Shown piece after piece: positions 9,404 to 17,880 of a stretch of DNA of 64,000 nucleotides (the stretch's first letter is position 1; each line of letters opens with the position of its first letter). The stretch is taken from NCBI GenBank assembly GCA_004172865.1, contig SEBV01000002.1, positions 62,001 through 126,000 on the forward strand, read 5' to 3'. The notes under the pieces were generated by a model. That model had not been told where the DNA came from and ran no database searches. It saw only the letters and a program-made list of their open reading frames with translations. Both the position numbers and the translations under genes were made by a program. Source of the DNA: Gammaproteobacteria bacterium (GTDB lineage Bacteria > Pseudomonadota > Gammaproteobacteria > Pseudomonadales > Cellvibrionaceae).

Positions 9404-9443
9404 AATCGCCGTGCGACTTCAAAAATCGCACGGCGGATTTTTT
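9404..9443. terminator. Terminator between the MFS gene and fmdB
   Basis: Ten-bp stem CGCCGTGCGA / TCGCACGGCG with flanking A and T runs (the T-run GATTTTTTG on the plus strand). It probably serves both convergent genes. Confidence 0.85.
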
Positions 9444-9453
9444 GTTTAGATTT

Positions 9454-9819
9454 TTAGTGACTAATCATCCATGGTCGAGCAGACGGAAACATTTTATTTC
9501 CTTCGGCCGTATACACAAGTGCTGATTTACGAATCGGCTTATCGCCACAACAACCTTTTCCATGTTTATGCTCAAGCCGCGCTTTTTTTTCAGCGCGATA
9601 ATCCGGCGTAGAAAAAACCGGCTCATTCATCGCCTTTTCATTGCGCGCGTGAGCTTCGCGATTTTCTTTTTTCATATCCAAAAATTCCGGCGCAACCATA
9701 AGCACGCGCGCCGATAAATTTCCGCAAGTGGGACAAGCGCAGGGTTGGCTGGACGCATCCATGGTATTTAATTCATGGAACAAACCGTGAGTTGCGCATT
9801 TGTAATCGTAGACGGGCAT
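9454..9819 (-). CDS. fmdB: FmdB-family zinc-ribbon protein
   Basis: A 121-residue protein that begins MPVYDYKC, the usual start of the FmdB/CxxC zinc-ribbon family. Zinc ligands are probably the Cys of YDYKC and the CACPTCG cluster. A charged helical middle and a second Cys pair (GKGCCGDKP) follow. FmdB was named as a putative regulator in the Methylophilus formamidase cluster; its molecular role is not firmly known. I set the start at 9819, which has an AGAGGAA ribosome site; a longer frame to 9849 lacks one. It lies 154 bp downstream of fmdA on the same strand, with a dispersed repeat copy in the gap. Confidence 0.85.
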   Translation of the reverse strand: MPVYDYKCATHGLFHELNTMDASSQPCACPTCGNLSARVLMVAPEFLDMKKENREAHARNEKAMNEPVFSTPDYRAEKKARLEHKHGKGCCGDKPIRKSALVYTAEGNKMFPSARPWMISH

Positions 9820-9887
9820 GATGATTCCTCTTAAAACATCTATCGTCATCCTCGCGTGGAGGGAATCCAGATTTTTTTCTCGTTTTT

Positions 9888-9957
9888 CTCGTTCCCAAGC
9901 TCAAGCTTGGGAATGCATATGTGGCCCAACTGGTGCCGCAATCAAAATTGGGGCACG
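9888..9957. repeat. Dispersed palindromic repeat, copy 3
   Basis: CTCGTTCCCAAGCTCAAGCTTGGGAA opens the copy as a hairpin (shared with copies 1 and 2), followed by GCATATG and a more diverged right half ending TTGGGGCACG. It sits in the fmdA-fmdB gap. Confidence 0.65.
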
Positions 9958-9973
9958 CAGCAGGCGCTCAAAA

Positions 9974-11203
9974 CTATTTATCTTTTGACAACGGAACATC
10001 AAATCCTGGGGTAACTTTTTTACTTGGCCCTTCCGCACTTGGGTTCACGTCGAAATCAAAGATGCCTGTTGGTAGCCACAAAGTCGCACAGGCATTTGGA
10101 ATATCTACCACGCCGCTGATGTGACCTTGTACCGGAGCACAGCCGAGAATCGAATAGGCTTGTGCTTTGCTATAGCCAAATTTCGTTAAATAATTAATTG
10201 CATTTAAACAGGCTTGTCGATAAGCGACGTGTACATCCAAATAATGTTGCTGACCATATTCGTCTACGGAAATACCTTCGAAAATTAAATAGTCATCGTA
10301 TTTTGGCGTGATGGGGCTTGGTTTGAAAATTGGATTTTTAATCGCGTATTTCGCCATACCATCTTTAATTAAATTCACACGTAAATGAATCCAACCCGCC
10401 ATTTCGATTGCGCCGCAAAATGTAATTTCTCCATCGCCTTGGCTGAAATGCAAATCGCCAACGGATAAACCGCCGCCTTTAACGTATACAGGGAAATAAA
10501 TCTTGGAGCCGCGCGATAAATCTTTAATGTCGCAGTTACCGCCGTGCTCACGTGGCGGAACTGTGCGTGCGCCTTCAGCGGCTGCAACTTTTGCATCATC
10601 GGGAGCCATACGGCCCATGTGTGCCGTGTCTGCATAGGGAAGTGTTGCCAGCGCAGGCACGCGCTCAGGCTCAGTGTCGTACAATTCTTTTTCGCGTTTA
10701 TTCCACTCTTCCAACATTTCTTTGGAAGGCAAACAACCAATCAAACCGGGATGAACCAGTCCCGCAAATTCCACATTCGGAATATGGCGCGAACTGGTAA
10801 ACATGCCGTTAATATCCCAAATAGATTTTTGCGCTTCTGGGAAATGTTCTGTTAAAAAGCCGCCGCCATTTTGTTTGGAGAAAAAGCCGTTAAAGCCCCA
10901 CAAGCTTTCTTGAAAGGCACCGATATCCAAAATGTCTACTACCAATAAATCGCCTGGCTCCGCGCCTTCAATCCCCACGGGGCCTGAAAGGAAATGCACC
11001 TGCGACAAATCCACATCGCGCACGTCGTCTGCGCTGTCGTTGTTAGCAATTTGTCCGCCGGTCCAGTCGTAACATTCAATAATAAAATCATCGCCCGGCT
11101 TAACGGTTTTCACCATGGGAATATCAGGGTGCCAGCGGTTGTGGATCATGTCATTTTCGTAAGGCGATTTTTTTAAATCTACTTTAATAATCGTTTCAGT
11201 CAT
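9974..11203 (-). CDS. fmdA: Formamidase (acetamidase/formamidase family)
   Basis: A 409-residue cytoplasmic amidase matching FmdA of Methylophilus in length and content; it should hydrolyse formamide and perhaps other short amides to ammonia and the acid (EC 3.5.1.49). Recognisable conserved stretches include HNRWHPDIP, the NNDSADDV region, GGNCDIKDLSRGSKIYFPVYV, SVGDLHFSQGDGEI and the C-terminal GCAPVQGHISGVVDIPNACATLW. The ATG at 11203 has an AGGAG site upstream. Together with urtABCDE it forms the amide/urea nitrogen module, although three unrelated genes lie between them here. Confidence 0.95.
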   Translation of the reverse strand: MTETIIKVDLKKSPYENDMIHNRWHPDIPMVKTVKPGDDFIIECYDWTGGQIANNDSADDVRDVDLSQVHFLSGPVGIEGAEPGDLLVVDILDIGAFQESLWGFNGFFSKQNGGGFLTEHFPEAQKSIWDINGMFTSSRHIPNVEFAGLVHPGLIGCLPSKEMLEEWNKREKELYDTEPERVPALATLPYADTAHMGRMAPDDAKVAAAEGARTVPPREHGGNCDIKDLSRGSKIYFPVYVKGGGLSVGDLHFSQGDGEITFCGAIEMAGWIHLRVNLIKDGMAKYAIKNPIFKPSPITPKYDDYLIFEGISVDEYGQQHYLDVHVAYRQACLNAINYLTKFGYSKAQAYSILGCAPVQGHISGVVDIPNACATLWLPTGIFDFDVNPSAEGPSKKVTPGFDVPLSKDK

Positions 11204-11511
11204 GTGCTGACTCCTGTTGATAGTGAGCGAATTGCTAACAAGCGCCGGGGGGACGAACCCAGAAGATAATTTCCGTGCTAGCGGTCGGGATCAGTATCTA
11301 TTTAGGGGCATAACTGAGCCATACGACAAACAGCCAACAAGACTGCGTTAATTGACGTATAGACGATAAAGGATGGGAATGACTGGTCGAAAGCAGATAT
11401 GTGCCCTAGCGAACTGTTAAGCTGTGCAAATTTCATCACAATGAAATTCATAATCGTAAGCCACCAGATTAGATCTAATCGAGTCGAAACGTGTAAATAA
11501 TCTTCTTATCC
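11204..11511. other. Intergenic region upstream of fmdA, 308 bp
   Basis: It should carry the fmdA promoter on the minus strand. I found no sigma-54 site with correct spacing. A perfect 14-bp palindrome, GATTAGATCTAATC, lies at 11467-11480, nearer the small downstream frame than fmdA. Confidence 0.4.
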
Positions 11512-11781
11512 ATGATAAGAAAATTTTATACCTTTTGGTTCGCGCTTTTGTGTGTACTCGCGTGTGAAATAGATCACTCTGCATCTTCGGCTGTTTCGCC
11601 GATATCTTCAGAATATTTTTGCTTTACAAAAGGTGAGAATATTTTAAATAGTTTTAGCAATAAAGACATTCAGCGCTTTCTCAGTAGCAAACGCGTATCG
11701 CCACTTAGTAAGGTGGTGCTTCTCCCGATATTTTTAGATTATGAAGTGGTTCACTGGATACACTGTAACCTGGCTATTTAA
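11512..11781 (+). CDS. Possible small lipoprotein
   Basis: An 89-codon frame whose N-terminus looks like a lipoprotein signal (charged start, hydrophobic core, then VLAC followed by Glu). No ribosome site is visible before the ATG and the rest matches no family I know, so it may be chance. A 14-bp palindrome lies 32 bp upstream. Confidence 0.3.
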   Translation: MIRKFYTFWFALLCVLACEIDHSASSAVSPISSEYFCFTKGENILNSFSNKDIQRFLSSKRVSPLSKVVLLPIFLDYEVVHWIHCNLAI

Positions 11782-12013
11782 AGTGTATTTAAACCGGTTC
11801 GTATAAGAATTGCATGAATGTTAAATGAGCAAGCTTACATGAATAATTAATCCAACATAAAATATTTAAAACATTTTAAAAATATTAACTAAGTCACACT
11901 GCAGTTCATAGGTTGAATATGTTCAGATAGCGTTAAGGTTGAAAATGTTTAAACTCTAATCACACACAAAAAATAATTTTTAGTAAACATTTAGTCACAA
12001 CGAGGTAAATATT

Positions 12014-12553
12014 ATGAATAAGTCAATGGTTATTGGTGCTTTATTAGGCGTAGGTGTTGCAACAATTGGCGGTGCTGCTGGATATCAGCATTTTAAAGAA
12101 CCAGATCACGCTGAAGTATTAAATGCTGTCGCAATTACTAAACAAACAAAAATTCCTCATGAAGAGTGTCACGATGTTAGTGTCACGCGTCAACGTGAAG
12201 TTAAAGATGATAATCGCGTTGCAGGTAAAGCTCTAGGCGCTGTGTTAGGCGGCGTTTTAGGTCACCAAGTAGGTGGCGGTAACGGTAAAAAAGTAGCGAC
12301 AGTTGCAGGTGCAGTTGCAGGTGGTTATGCAGGTGACCGCGTACAAAATAATATGCAGAAAGGCGACACCTACACGACAACTGAAAAGAAATGCTCTACC
12401 ACTTATGAAACTCGTGAAGACATTACTGGTTACGATGTAACTTATCGCTTAAAAGGCAAAGAGTCATCAGTTAAAATGGCTTACGATCCTGGTTCTGAAA
12501 TTCCTTTGAAAGATGGCCAATTGGTATTAACACCACCAGGCGGTGCTCAATAA
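12014..12553 (+). CDS. Glycine-zipper 2TM surface-antigen-like protein
   Basis: A 179-residue envelope protein. A short hydrophobic N-terminus (residues 6-24) acts as signal or anchor. The centre holds two Gly-rich helices (residues about 72-110: ALGAVLGGVLGHQVGGGNGKK and VAGAVAGGYAGD), the signature of the glycine-zipper 2TM / Rickettsia 17-kDa antigen family. Such proteins sit in or span a membrane; the function is generally unknown. Two Cys (in EECHD and KKCST) flank the zipper and are spaced for a disulfide. The ribosome site is CGAGG. A terminator follows, so it is monocistronic. Confidence 0.8.
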   Translation: MNKSMVIGALLGVGVATIGGAAGYQHFKEPDHAEVLNAVAITKQTKIPHEECHDVSVTRQREVKDDNRVAGKALGAVLGGVLGHQVGGGNGKKVATVAGAVAGGYAGDRVQNNMQKGDTYTTTEKKCSTTYETREDITGYDVTYRLKGKESSVKMAYDPGSEIPLKDGQLVLTPPGGAQ

Positions 12554-12592
12554 AGATAAGTAAATTTTAATTATCCACATTAATTAAAAAAT

Positions 12593-12620
12593 AAAAAGCC
12601 CGGATAATTCCGGGCTTTTT
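12593..12620 (+). terminator. Rho-independent terminator
   Basis: Stem AAAGCCCGG / CCGGGCTTT, loop ATAATT, followed by T residues, just after the glycine-zipper gene. Confidence 0.9.
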
Positions 12621-12746
12621 TATTCCTGTTTATCGCCATTATCATCACAAGCACAATTATTTTTTGGGTTAACTAACATACAGAATTAGTTTATCTCACG
12701 TCGCATCATGAGCCCTATACATTGAAGTTGAACGAGGTTTTCGGCG

Positions 12747-13298
12747 ATGAAAAAACTAATTTTATTTCCCTCCGTTTTAGTGGCTGCAGTGTGCGCATTT
12801 ATATTGGTTGGCTGCCTCGGCACTCCTGAAAACGTAAAGCCAGTTACCAATTTTAAAGTAGAAAAATTTTTAGGTACTTGGTACGAAATTGCACGCCTGG
12901 ATTACTTTCATGAGCGCGGATTAAATCAGGTAACAGCTACTTATAGTCTGCGCACTCCCGATGAATTAAAAGTCGTTAATCGTGGTTACTTAACTGCAAA
13001 ATCACGCTGGAGAGAATCTGAAGGTAAAGCATTTTTTGTTGAGGACAAAGGAGAGGCGTACTTAAAAGTATCTTTCTGGGGGCCGTTCTATAGTTCATAT
13101 GTTGTTTTCGATATAGACGATAATTACCAATATGCGTTAGTTACCAGTTCTGATAAATCCTATCTATGGATTCTTGCGAGAACCCCAACAATCTCTGGAG
13201 ATGTGAAGGCAAACCTAATTGCAAAAGCAACAGGGCTTGGCTTTGATACCGAAAAATTAGTTTTTGTGGAGCAAACTGAAATACCGAAAATTCAGTAG
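12747..13298 (+). CDS. blc: Bacterial lipocalin (Blc-like lipoprotein)
   Basis: A 183-residue lipoprotein with the lipobox LVGC at 20-23 and a lipocalin barrel. The lipocalin GxW signature is in FLGTWYEIARLDYFHERGL, and the later strands (ATYSL, VVNRGY, LKVSFWGPFYSSYVVFDID, YLWILARTP) follow the Blc pattern. Blc proteins are outer-membrane-anchored lipid or lysophospholipid carriers linked to envelope stress. The lipobox is followed by Leu-Gly, not Asp, which fits outer-membrane sorting. The ribosome site GAGG is 9 nt before the ATG. A terminator follows. Confidence 0.93.
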   Translation: MKKLILFPSVLVAAVCAFILVGCLGTPENVKPVTNFKVEKFLGTWYEIARLDYFHERGLNQVTATYSLRTPDELKVVNRGYLTAKSRWRESEGKAFFVEDKGEAYLKVSFWGPFYSSYVVFDIDDNYQYALVTSSDKSYLWILARTPTISGDVKANLIAKATGLGFDTEKLVFVEQTEIPKIQ

Positions 13299-13317
13299 TT
13301 TCAATCTATGATTAAAC

Positions 13318-13353
13318 CAAAGGCGCTATTGAATTTCACTAGCGCTTTTTTTT
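13318..13353 (+). terminator. Rho-independent terminator
   Basis: Stem AAAGGCGCT / AGCGCTTT with a 13-nt loop and a T-run, after the lipocalin gene. Confidence 0.85.
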
Positions 13354-13388
13354 GATGCACTCATCATCTATAATTTTAACTAGATGTG

Positions 13389-13411
13389 AAGTTACAGTAA
13401 AAAAGTAACTT
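13389..13411. promoter_or_regulatory. Inverted repeat AAGTTAC-N9-GTAACTT
   Basis: Perfect 7-bp arms, with a further GTTAC shortly after (near 13415). It lies about 145 bp upstream of the next gene and could be a transcription-factor site; no factor can be named. Confidence 0.35.
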
Positions 13412-13510
13412 TTCGTTACATATGATTATCCCCGCAAATACTTTTTTCTGGCATTCAGATTCACTTCATAAATTTCTTGCTACTCTTGATTTGCATCTCC
13501 TGTATTGGGC

Positions 13511-13534
13511 TTACCGCATCATCCGATGCGGTAA
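13511..13534 (+). promoter_or_regulatory. Perfect 10-bp hairpin in a 5' leader
   Basis: TTACCGCATC-ATCC-GATGCGGTAA, ending 21 nt before the start codon at 13556. It has no clean T-run, so it is more likely a leader structure or a protein-binding palindrome than a terminator. Confidence 0.45.
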
Positions 13535-13555
13535 TAAAATAATCGAGAACTCATC

Positions 13556-14002
13556 ATGAAAAAAACTATCGTCTCCTTGGTATTGGCTACCACATTTTTT
13601 TCCACGTCATCCTTTGCTGCTGTAGACAGTTACTTGCAAGTCAAAGGTACCAAAGGCGCAGCGCAAGTAATCAATTGTCCAAACGGTGTTTGTACAGTGC
13701 CAAATCTAGTTGCAGATACTTACACAGTGTCAGTGGTAGATTCACAAGGCAAGACAGTGGCGATTGATAGCAAATACGAATGTGGTGTGACTTCGCCACG
13801 CGATGCAGCTTCAGGCCTGGCAACCGGTAAACGCATGCATAAGCCTTTTGTTATTACCAAAGAATTGAATTCAACCTCGCTTGATGTTCCGCAAGATGAA
13901 ACTAATTTAGCGATTACTTGTGTAAGCAATCCAGTAAGCCCAACAACTGCCGAGCTAAAGGCGAAAACAGCAACTTATGATTTGAAAGAAGCTAAAAAAT
14001 AG
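13556..14002 (+). CDS. Exported protein of unknown function
   Basis: A 148-residue protein with a typical signal peptide (KKT start, hydrophobic residues 4-16, SFAA cleavage near 21). The mature part has four Cys (NCPNGVC, YECGV, ITCVS), enough for two disulfides, and a strand pattern (YLQVKG, AQVINC, TYTVSVVDSQGK) reminiscent of small carboxypeptidase-regulatory or surface-binding beta domains. I do not recognise a named family. It is preceded by a strong leader hairpin and followed by its own terminator. Confidence 0.7.
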   Translation: MKKTIVSLVLATTFFSTSSFAAVDSYLQVKGTKGAAQVINCPNGVCTVPNLVADTYTVSVVDSQGKTVAIDSKYECGVTSPRDAASGLATGKRMHKPFVITKELNSTSLDVPQDETNLAITCVSNPVSPTTAELKAKTATYDLKEAKK

Positions 14003-14026
14003 AATTAATTTGCTAGCCTGAAAACA

Positions 14027-14061
14027 CAAAAGCCTCTTAACTAATCACTAAGGGCTTTTTA
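14027..14061 (+). terminator. Terminator after the exported-protein gene
   Basis: AAAAGCC ... GGCTTTTT hairpin with T-run on the plus strand. Confidence 0.65.
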
Positions 14062-14090
14062 TTAGCTGAAAATATAAATAAAAAATATAA

Positions 14091-14129
14091 AAAAAGGCCA
14101 GCCTTTAATCGGAGAATTAAAGACCGGCA
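14091..14129 (-). terminator. Terminator of the urt operon
   Basis: Read on the minus strand, GCC(GGT)CTTTAAT ... ATTAAAG(GCT)GGC folds as an imperfect hairpin and is followed by TTTTTT. It is 67 bp downstream of the urtE stop. Confidence 0.75.
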
Positions 14130-14195
14130 TAGAGCAACTCGGATAACACAGGGACTTACATTAAAAACTAAACATTAAAACTGAATCACACTAAA

Positions 14196-14885
14196 TCAAA
14201 CTGAAAGATAAGACGCGACCTTGGCTTCATCTACAGAGGACCGTAATTCTTCATGAACAATCTCACCTTTTTCAATCACCAGAATTCTATCAGCAATATC
14301 CAACGCAAAACTTAACACCTGTTCAGACACAATTATCGACAAACCGCGCTTGTCGCGAATGGCTTTTAGCGTGCGCCCCATTTCGCGAATGATAGAAGGC
14401 TGGATACCCTCGGTAGGTTCATCCAGCAATAACATTTTGGGATCACTTGCTAATGCGCGCGCAATTGCCAATTGTTGTTGCTGACCACCGGACAAATTGC
14501 CACCGCGACGACTGCGCATTTCATGCAGCACCGGGAACATATCGTAGAGTTCTTGTGGCACAGATCTTTTGTTGGTTGCGGTTAAACCGGTTTCGATATT
14601 TTCTTTAACCGTCATGCTCGAAAATATCATGCGGCCTTGGGGCACAAACCCAAACCCACTGGCAACACGCTGATAACTTTTTAAATTACTGACTTCTTTA
14701 TCGCCCAGTTTTACACTGCCTTGCGAGCTGGGAATAACGCCCATTAAAGATTTCATGAGCGTCGTTTTGCCCATGCCGTTGCGGCCCATAATGGCGACAA
14801 TTTCGTTAGGCTGAATTTTAAAATTTAATCCGTGTAAGACTTCACTTTGGCCGTAACATACGCGGTAATCGGAAACTGAGAGCAT
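14196..14885 (-). CDS. urtE: Urea/short-chain amide ABC transporter, ATPase UrtE
   Basis: A LivF-type ATPase of the branched-chain amino acid transporter superfamily; powers uptake through UrtB/UrtC. The P-loop is GRNGMGKTT, the signature LSGGQQQQLAIARAL and Walker B LLLDEPTEGIQP, all intact. I placed the start at 14885 (MLSVSDYRVCYGQSEVL), which has a GAGGAAAA ribosome site. The longer frame to 14945 would run into urtD and lacks a site. The protein is 229 residues, normal for UrtE. Last gene of urtABCDE, with 37 bp after urtD and a terminator downstream. Confidence 0.93.
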   Translation of the reverse strand: MLSVSDYRVCYGQSEVLHGLNFKIQPNEIVAIMGRNGMGKTTLMKSLMGVIPSSQGSVKLGDKEVSNLKSYQRVASGFGFVPQGRMIFSSMTVKENIETGLTATNKRSVPQELYDMFPVLHEMRSRRGGNLSGGQQQQLAIARALASDPKMLLLDEPTEGIQPSIIREMGRTLKAIRDKRGLSIIVSEQVLSFALDIADRILVIEKGEIVHEELRSSVDEAKVASYLSV

Positions 14886-14922
14886 AGTATTTTCCTCGGA
14901 GAACTCATGTGGGGTTGAAAGA

Positions 14923-15669
14923 TTAATGCCCCAAATAAACTTCAATTACGTTTGGATCAGCTTTTACTTTGTCGATTGAACCTTCGGCAAGAATTTTTCC
15001 TTGATGCAAAACGGTCACACGGTCGGCAATTTTCGCGACGAATTGCATATCGTGTTCAATAACTATTACTGAACGGTCTTTTGTAATTCGACGCAATAAT
15101 TCTGCAGTTTGTTGACGCTCGCCTACCGACATTCCTGCTACGGGTTCATCCAGCATTAGCAATTCCGGGTCTTGAATTAATAGCATGCCGATTTCCAACC
15201 ACTGCTTTTGGCCGTGACTTAAAAGTTCGGCTTGCTTGTCCAAAAACTCGGTTAGAAAAATCATGTCCGCAATTTCATAAACTTTATTGATGACTTCTGC
15301 ATCGCGTTTGAATGCGAGCGCACCAAAAACTGAACGACCACGAGGAAAAGAAATCTCCAAATTTTCAAATACAGTTAAGTCACCATAAATGGATGGTGTT
15401 TGGAACTTTCGCCCAACACCTGACTTCACAATATCGTGTTCCTTCATTTTGGTGAGTTCTTTGTTGCGAAATTTAATTGAGCCTTCAGTCGCTTTAGTGC
15501 GGCCGCAAATCAAATCCAACACCGTAGTTTTACCTGCGCCATTGGGGCCAATAATTACGCGAATTTCATTTTCATCAACATAAAAGGTTAAGTCGTTTAC
15601 CGCTTTAAACCCGTCGAAAGAAACAGTGAGCCCTTCCACCGCCAACAAAAAATCTGTGTTGTTACTCAT
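14923..15669 (-). CDS. urtD: Urea/short-chain amide ABC transporter, ATPase UrtD
   Basis: A 248-residue LivG-type ATPase. P-loop GPNGAGKTT, signature LSHGQKQWLEIGMLL (the variant typical of UrtD), Walker B LLMLDEPVAGMS and the switch His in VIEHD are all present. The start overlaps the end of urtC by 8 bp, so the two are probably translationally coupled. The YLGH C-terminus is usual for the family. Confidence 0.95.
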   Translation of the reverse strand: MSNNTDFLLAVEGLTVSFDGFKAVNDLTFYVDENEIRVIIGPNGAGKTTVLDLICGRTKATEGSIKFRNKELTKMKEHDIVKSGVGRKFQTPSIYGDLTVFENLEISFPRGRSVFGALAFKRDAEVINKVYEIADMIFLTEFLDKQAELLSHGQKQWLEIGMLLIQDPELLMLDEPVAGMSVGERQQTAELLRRITKDRSVIVIEHDMQFVAKIADRVTVLHQGKILAEGSIDKVKADPNVIEVYLGH

Positions 15670-16879
15670 GGAGAACTCCTTGGGTTAATGAAGGAATAGT
15701 TGTTTCTGTTTTGTTTGCAGATTTAGCAAACGGTTTTTCTGTCTCATCTGCCTTTTTGGATTCAATTAAGTTTTTTTTTGGCGATTTGAGATTTGCAATC
15801 CACTGGTCAATTTTTGGCGCTGCATAAGTACTGTATAAACCCGCAATACCATTTGGAAATGCCATGACTACGCCGATAAATAAACCACCCAAGGCAAACA
15901 ACCAAAGCTCAGGAAAACTTTCAGAGAGACTGGATTTCGCCCAGTTAACCAAAAGCGCACCATAAACTGCGCCGATAATTGACATGCGTCCACCTACTGC
16001 GCAAAAAATTACCATCTCAATTGAAGGTACAATTCCCACTAGCGTTGGCGACATAAATCCAACTTGTAAGGTAAACATCGCGCCACCGATTGATGCGAAC
16101 ACAGCACCTAAACAAAACACAAATATTTTAAAGTTGGAAACATCGTAGCCAGAAAAGCGTACGCGATCTTCTTTATCGCGCATGGCGACGAGCAGTCGAC
16201 CAAATTTACTTTTACGAACAAACTGCGCGGCGAATAAACACATGAACAACATAAATACGCAGAAATAATAGAGAATATATTTAGCGTGATCCGTACGAAT
16301 ATCCCAACCAAGCAGTGTACGTAAATCCGTCATACCATTCACACCGCCGGTATATCCTTGTTGGCCGATAATCAAAATGGTGAGAATGGCGGCAACCGCC
16401 TGCGTAATAATTGCAAAGTAAACACCACCCACACGCCGCTTAAACATTGCAGCACCAACAATGTAAGCAATAATGCTCGGTAAAATAATAATTGCAGCAA
16501 TCGTAAACGGCAGACTGTAAAAAGGTTTCCAGAAAAACGGTAATTCAGTAATTTGGTTCCAATCCATAAAATCTGGAATGCCGGGCGTAGATTGAATTTT
16601 TGTGGTGATAGGATCGGATGCTTCAAGTTTTAAAAACATCGCCATTAAATAGCCACCTAAACCAAAAAATACACCCTGCCCCAAACTTAAAATTCCTCCG
16701 TAACCCCAACACAACACCAAGCCAATGGCGACGAACGCGTAGGTTAAATATTTTCCAATTAAATTCAGGCGAAAAATATCCAGCGTTAAAGGCAGCACCA
16801 GGATTAATAAAACTGCCAGTACCACAAAACCGGAAATTTCTTTTTTGGGAAACAGCGATGCTATACCTTGATAAGACAT
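15662..16879 (-). CDS. urtC: Urea/short-chain amide ABC transporter, permease UrtC
   Basis: A 405-residue LivM-type inner-membrane permease with about nine to ten hydrophobic helices; the stretch GGILSLGQGVFFGLGGYLMAMFLK is characteristic. The C-terminal 40 residues are a hydrophilic Lys/Glu/Thr-rich tail not needed for the fold. It pairs with UrtB to form the channel. It lies 10 bp after urtB and overlaps urtD by 8 bp. Whether urea or a short amide is the main substrate cannot be read from the permease. Confidence 0.94.
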   Translation of the reverse strand: MSYQGIASLFPKKEISGFVVLAVLLILVLPLTLDIFRLNLIGKYLTYAFVAIGLVLCWGYGGILSLGQGVFFGLGGYLMAMFLKLEASDPITTKIQSTPGIPDFMDWNQITELPFFWKPFYSLPFTIAAIIILPSIIAYIVGAAMFKRRVGGVYFAIITQAVAAILTILIIGQQGYTGGVNGMTDLRTLLGWDIRTDHAKYILYYFCVFMLFMCLFAAQFVRKSKFGRLLVAMRDKEDRVRFSGYDVSNFKIFVFCLGAVFASIGGAMFTLQVGFMSPTLVGIVPSIEMVIFCAVGGRMSIIGAVYGALLVNWAKSSLSESFPELWLFALGGLFIGVVMAFPNGIAGLYSTYAAPKIDQWIANLKSPKKNLIESKKADETEKPFAKSANKTETTIPSLTQGVLHE

Positions 16880-16889
16880 GATGTACTCC

Positions 16890-17816
16890 TCAACGACGAA
16901 CTTTCAGCGTGAACAAACCTTGCGGACGCAACATCAAGATGAGCACCACAAATAAGAGCGTTAAAACTTTCGCCATGGAACCACTCATAAAGAATTCCAT
17001 TGTCGATTGCGCTTGCGAAATACTGAATGCAGATGCAATGGTGCCGAGCAAACTTGTTGCACCACCAAACACAACCACGAGGAAAGTATCCACAATATAA
17101 AGTTGGCCTGATGTTGGCCCAGTAGAACCAATCATGGTGAACGCACTACCCGCAACGCCTGCAATTCCACAACCTAATGCAAAAGTAATTCGGTCTACTT
17201 TCGCGGTATTAATTCCTACTGCACCAGCCATGGGCCGATTTTGCACAACGGCGCGCACTTGAATTCCCCAGCGTGAGCGATACATTAAAATACCGACTGC
17301 TGTTGAAATGCCGAGCGCTAATAACATGACAAATAATCCGTTAATCGGTAGCTCAATGGTTTCTGATAAATGCACAGAACCCATCAACCAATCCGGTAAA
17401 GTTACTCCTACTTCACGCGCACCAAAAATGCTGCGATAAGTTTGTTGAAGAATTAAACTTAATCCCCAGGTAGCGAGCAATGTATCGAGTGGGCGATTAT
17501 AAAGATGGCGAATGATTGCCCATTCCACTAATGCGCCCAAGGCACCTGCGGCAATGAAGGCGAGAATCATCGCGAGAATAAAATAAAAGCTAAACAAACT
17601 CGGAAGGTAAGTTGAAAAAACATGGGATGTTAAATAAGTTACGTAAGCACCGAGAATCATAAATTCCCCATGCGCCATATTAATTACGCCCATCTGCCCG
17701 AAGATAATTGCGAGCCCCAGCGCCATTAATACAAATACAGAAAATAAAATTAATCCGGCTACGCCTTGCATGGCAAAGATGGATAACAAATCGGAGGTGC
17801 TATATTCAGCAAACAT
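16890..17816 (-). CDS. urtB: Urea/short-chain amide ABC transporter, permease UrtB
   Basis: A 308-residue LivH-type permease. Family stretches include GQMGVINMAHGEFMILGAYVTYL, GSTGPTSGQLYIVDTFLVVVFGGATSLLGT and the LRPQGLF C-terminus. The start at 17816 (MFAEYSTSDL) has an AAGGGG ribosome site; the longer frame to 17858 is not supported. A strong hairpin with a T-rich tail lies between urtA and this gene, which may reduce transcription of the permease and ATPase genes relative to the binding protein. Confidence 0.94.
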   Translation of the reverse strand: MFAEYSTSDLLSIFAMQGVAGLILFSVFVLMALGLAIIFGQMGVINMAHGEFMILGAYVTYLTSHVFSTYLPSLFSFYFILAMILAFIAAGALGALVEWAIIRHLYNRPLDTLLATWGLSLILQQTYRSIFGAREVGVTLPDWLMGSVHLSETIELPINGLFVMLLALGISTAVGILMYRSRWGIQVRAVVQNRPMAGAVGINTAKVDRITFALGCGIAGVAGSAFTMIGSTGPTSGQLYIVDTFLVVVFGGATSLLGTIASAFSISQAQSTMEFFMSGSMAKVLTLLFVVLILMLRPQGLFTLKVRR

Positions 17817-17880
17817 GGTTTTCCCCTTGTTAAAATAGCCTCTTACAACCACGATCAAAAATAAAACCTGGAAAGAAAAA

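Noticed and set aside
11204-11420. Possible sigma-54 promoters for fmdA (GG...GC pairs on the minus strand)
   Set aside because: The best two candidates have 9 bp instead of 10 between the GG and GC elements and poor flanking matches.
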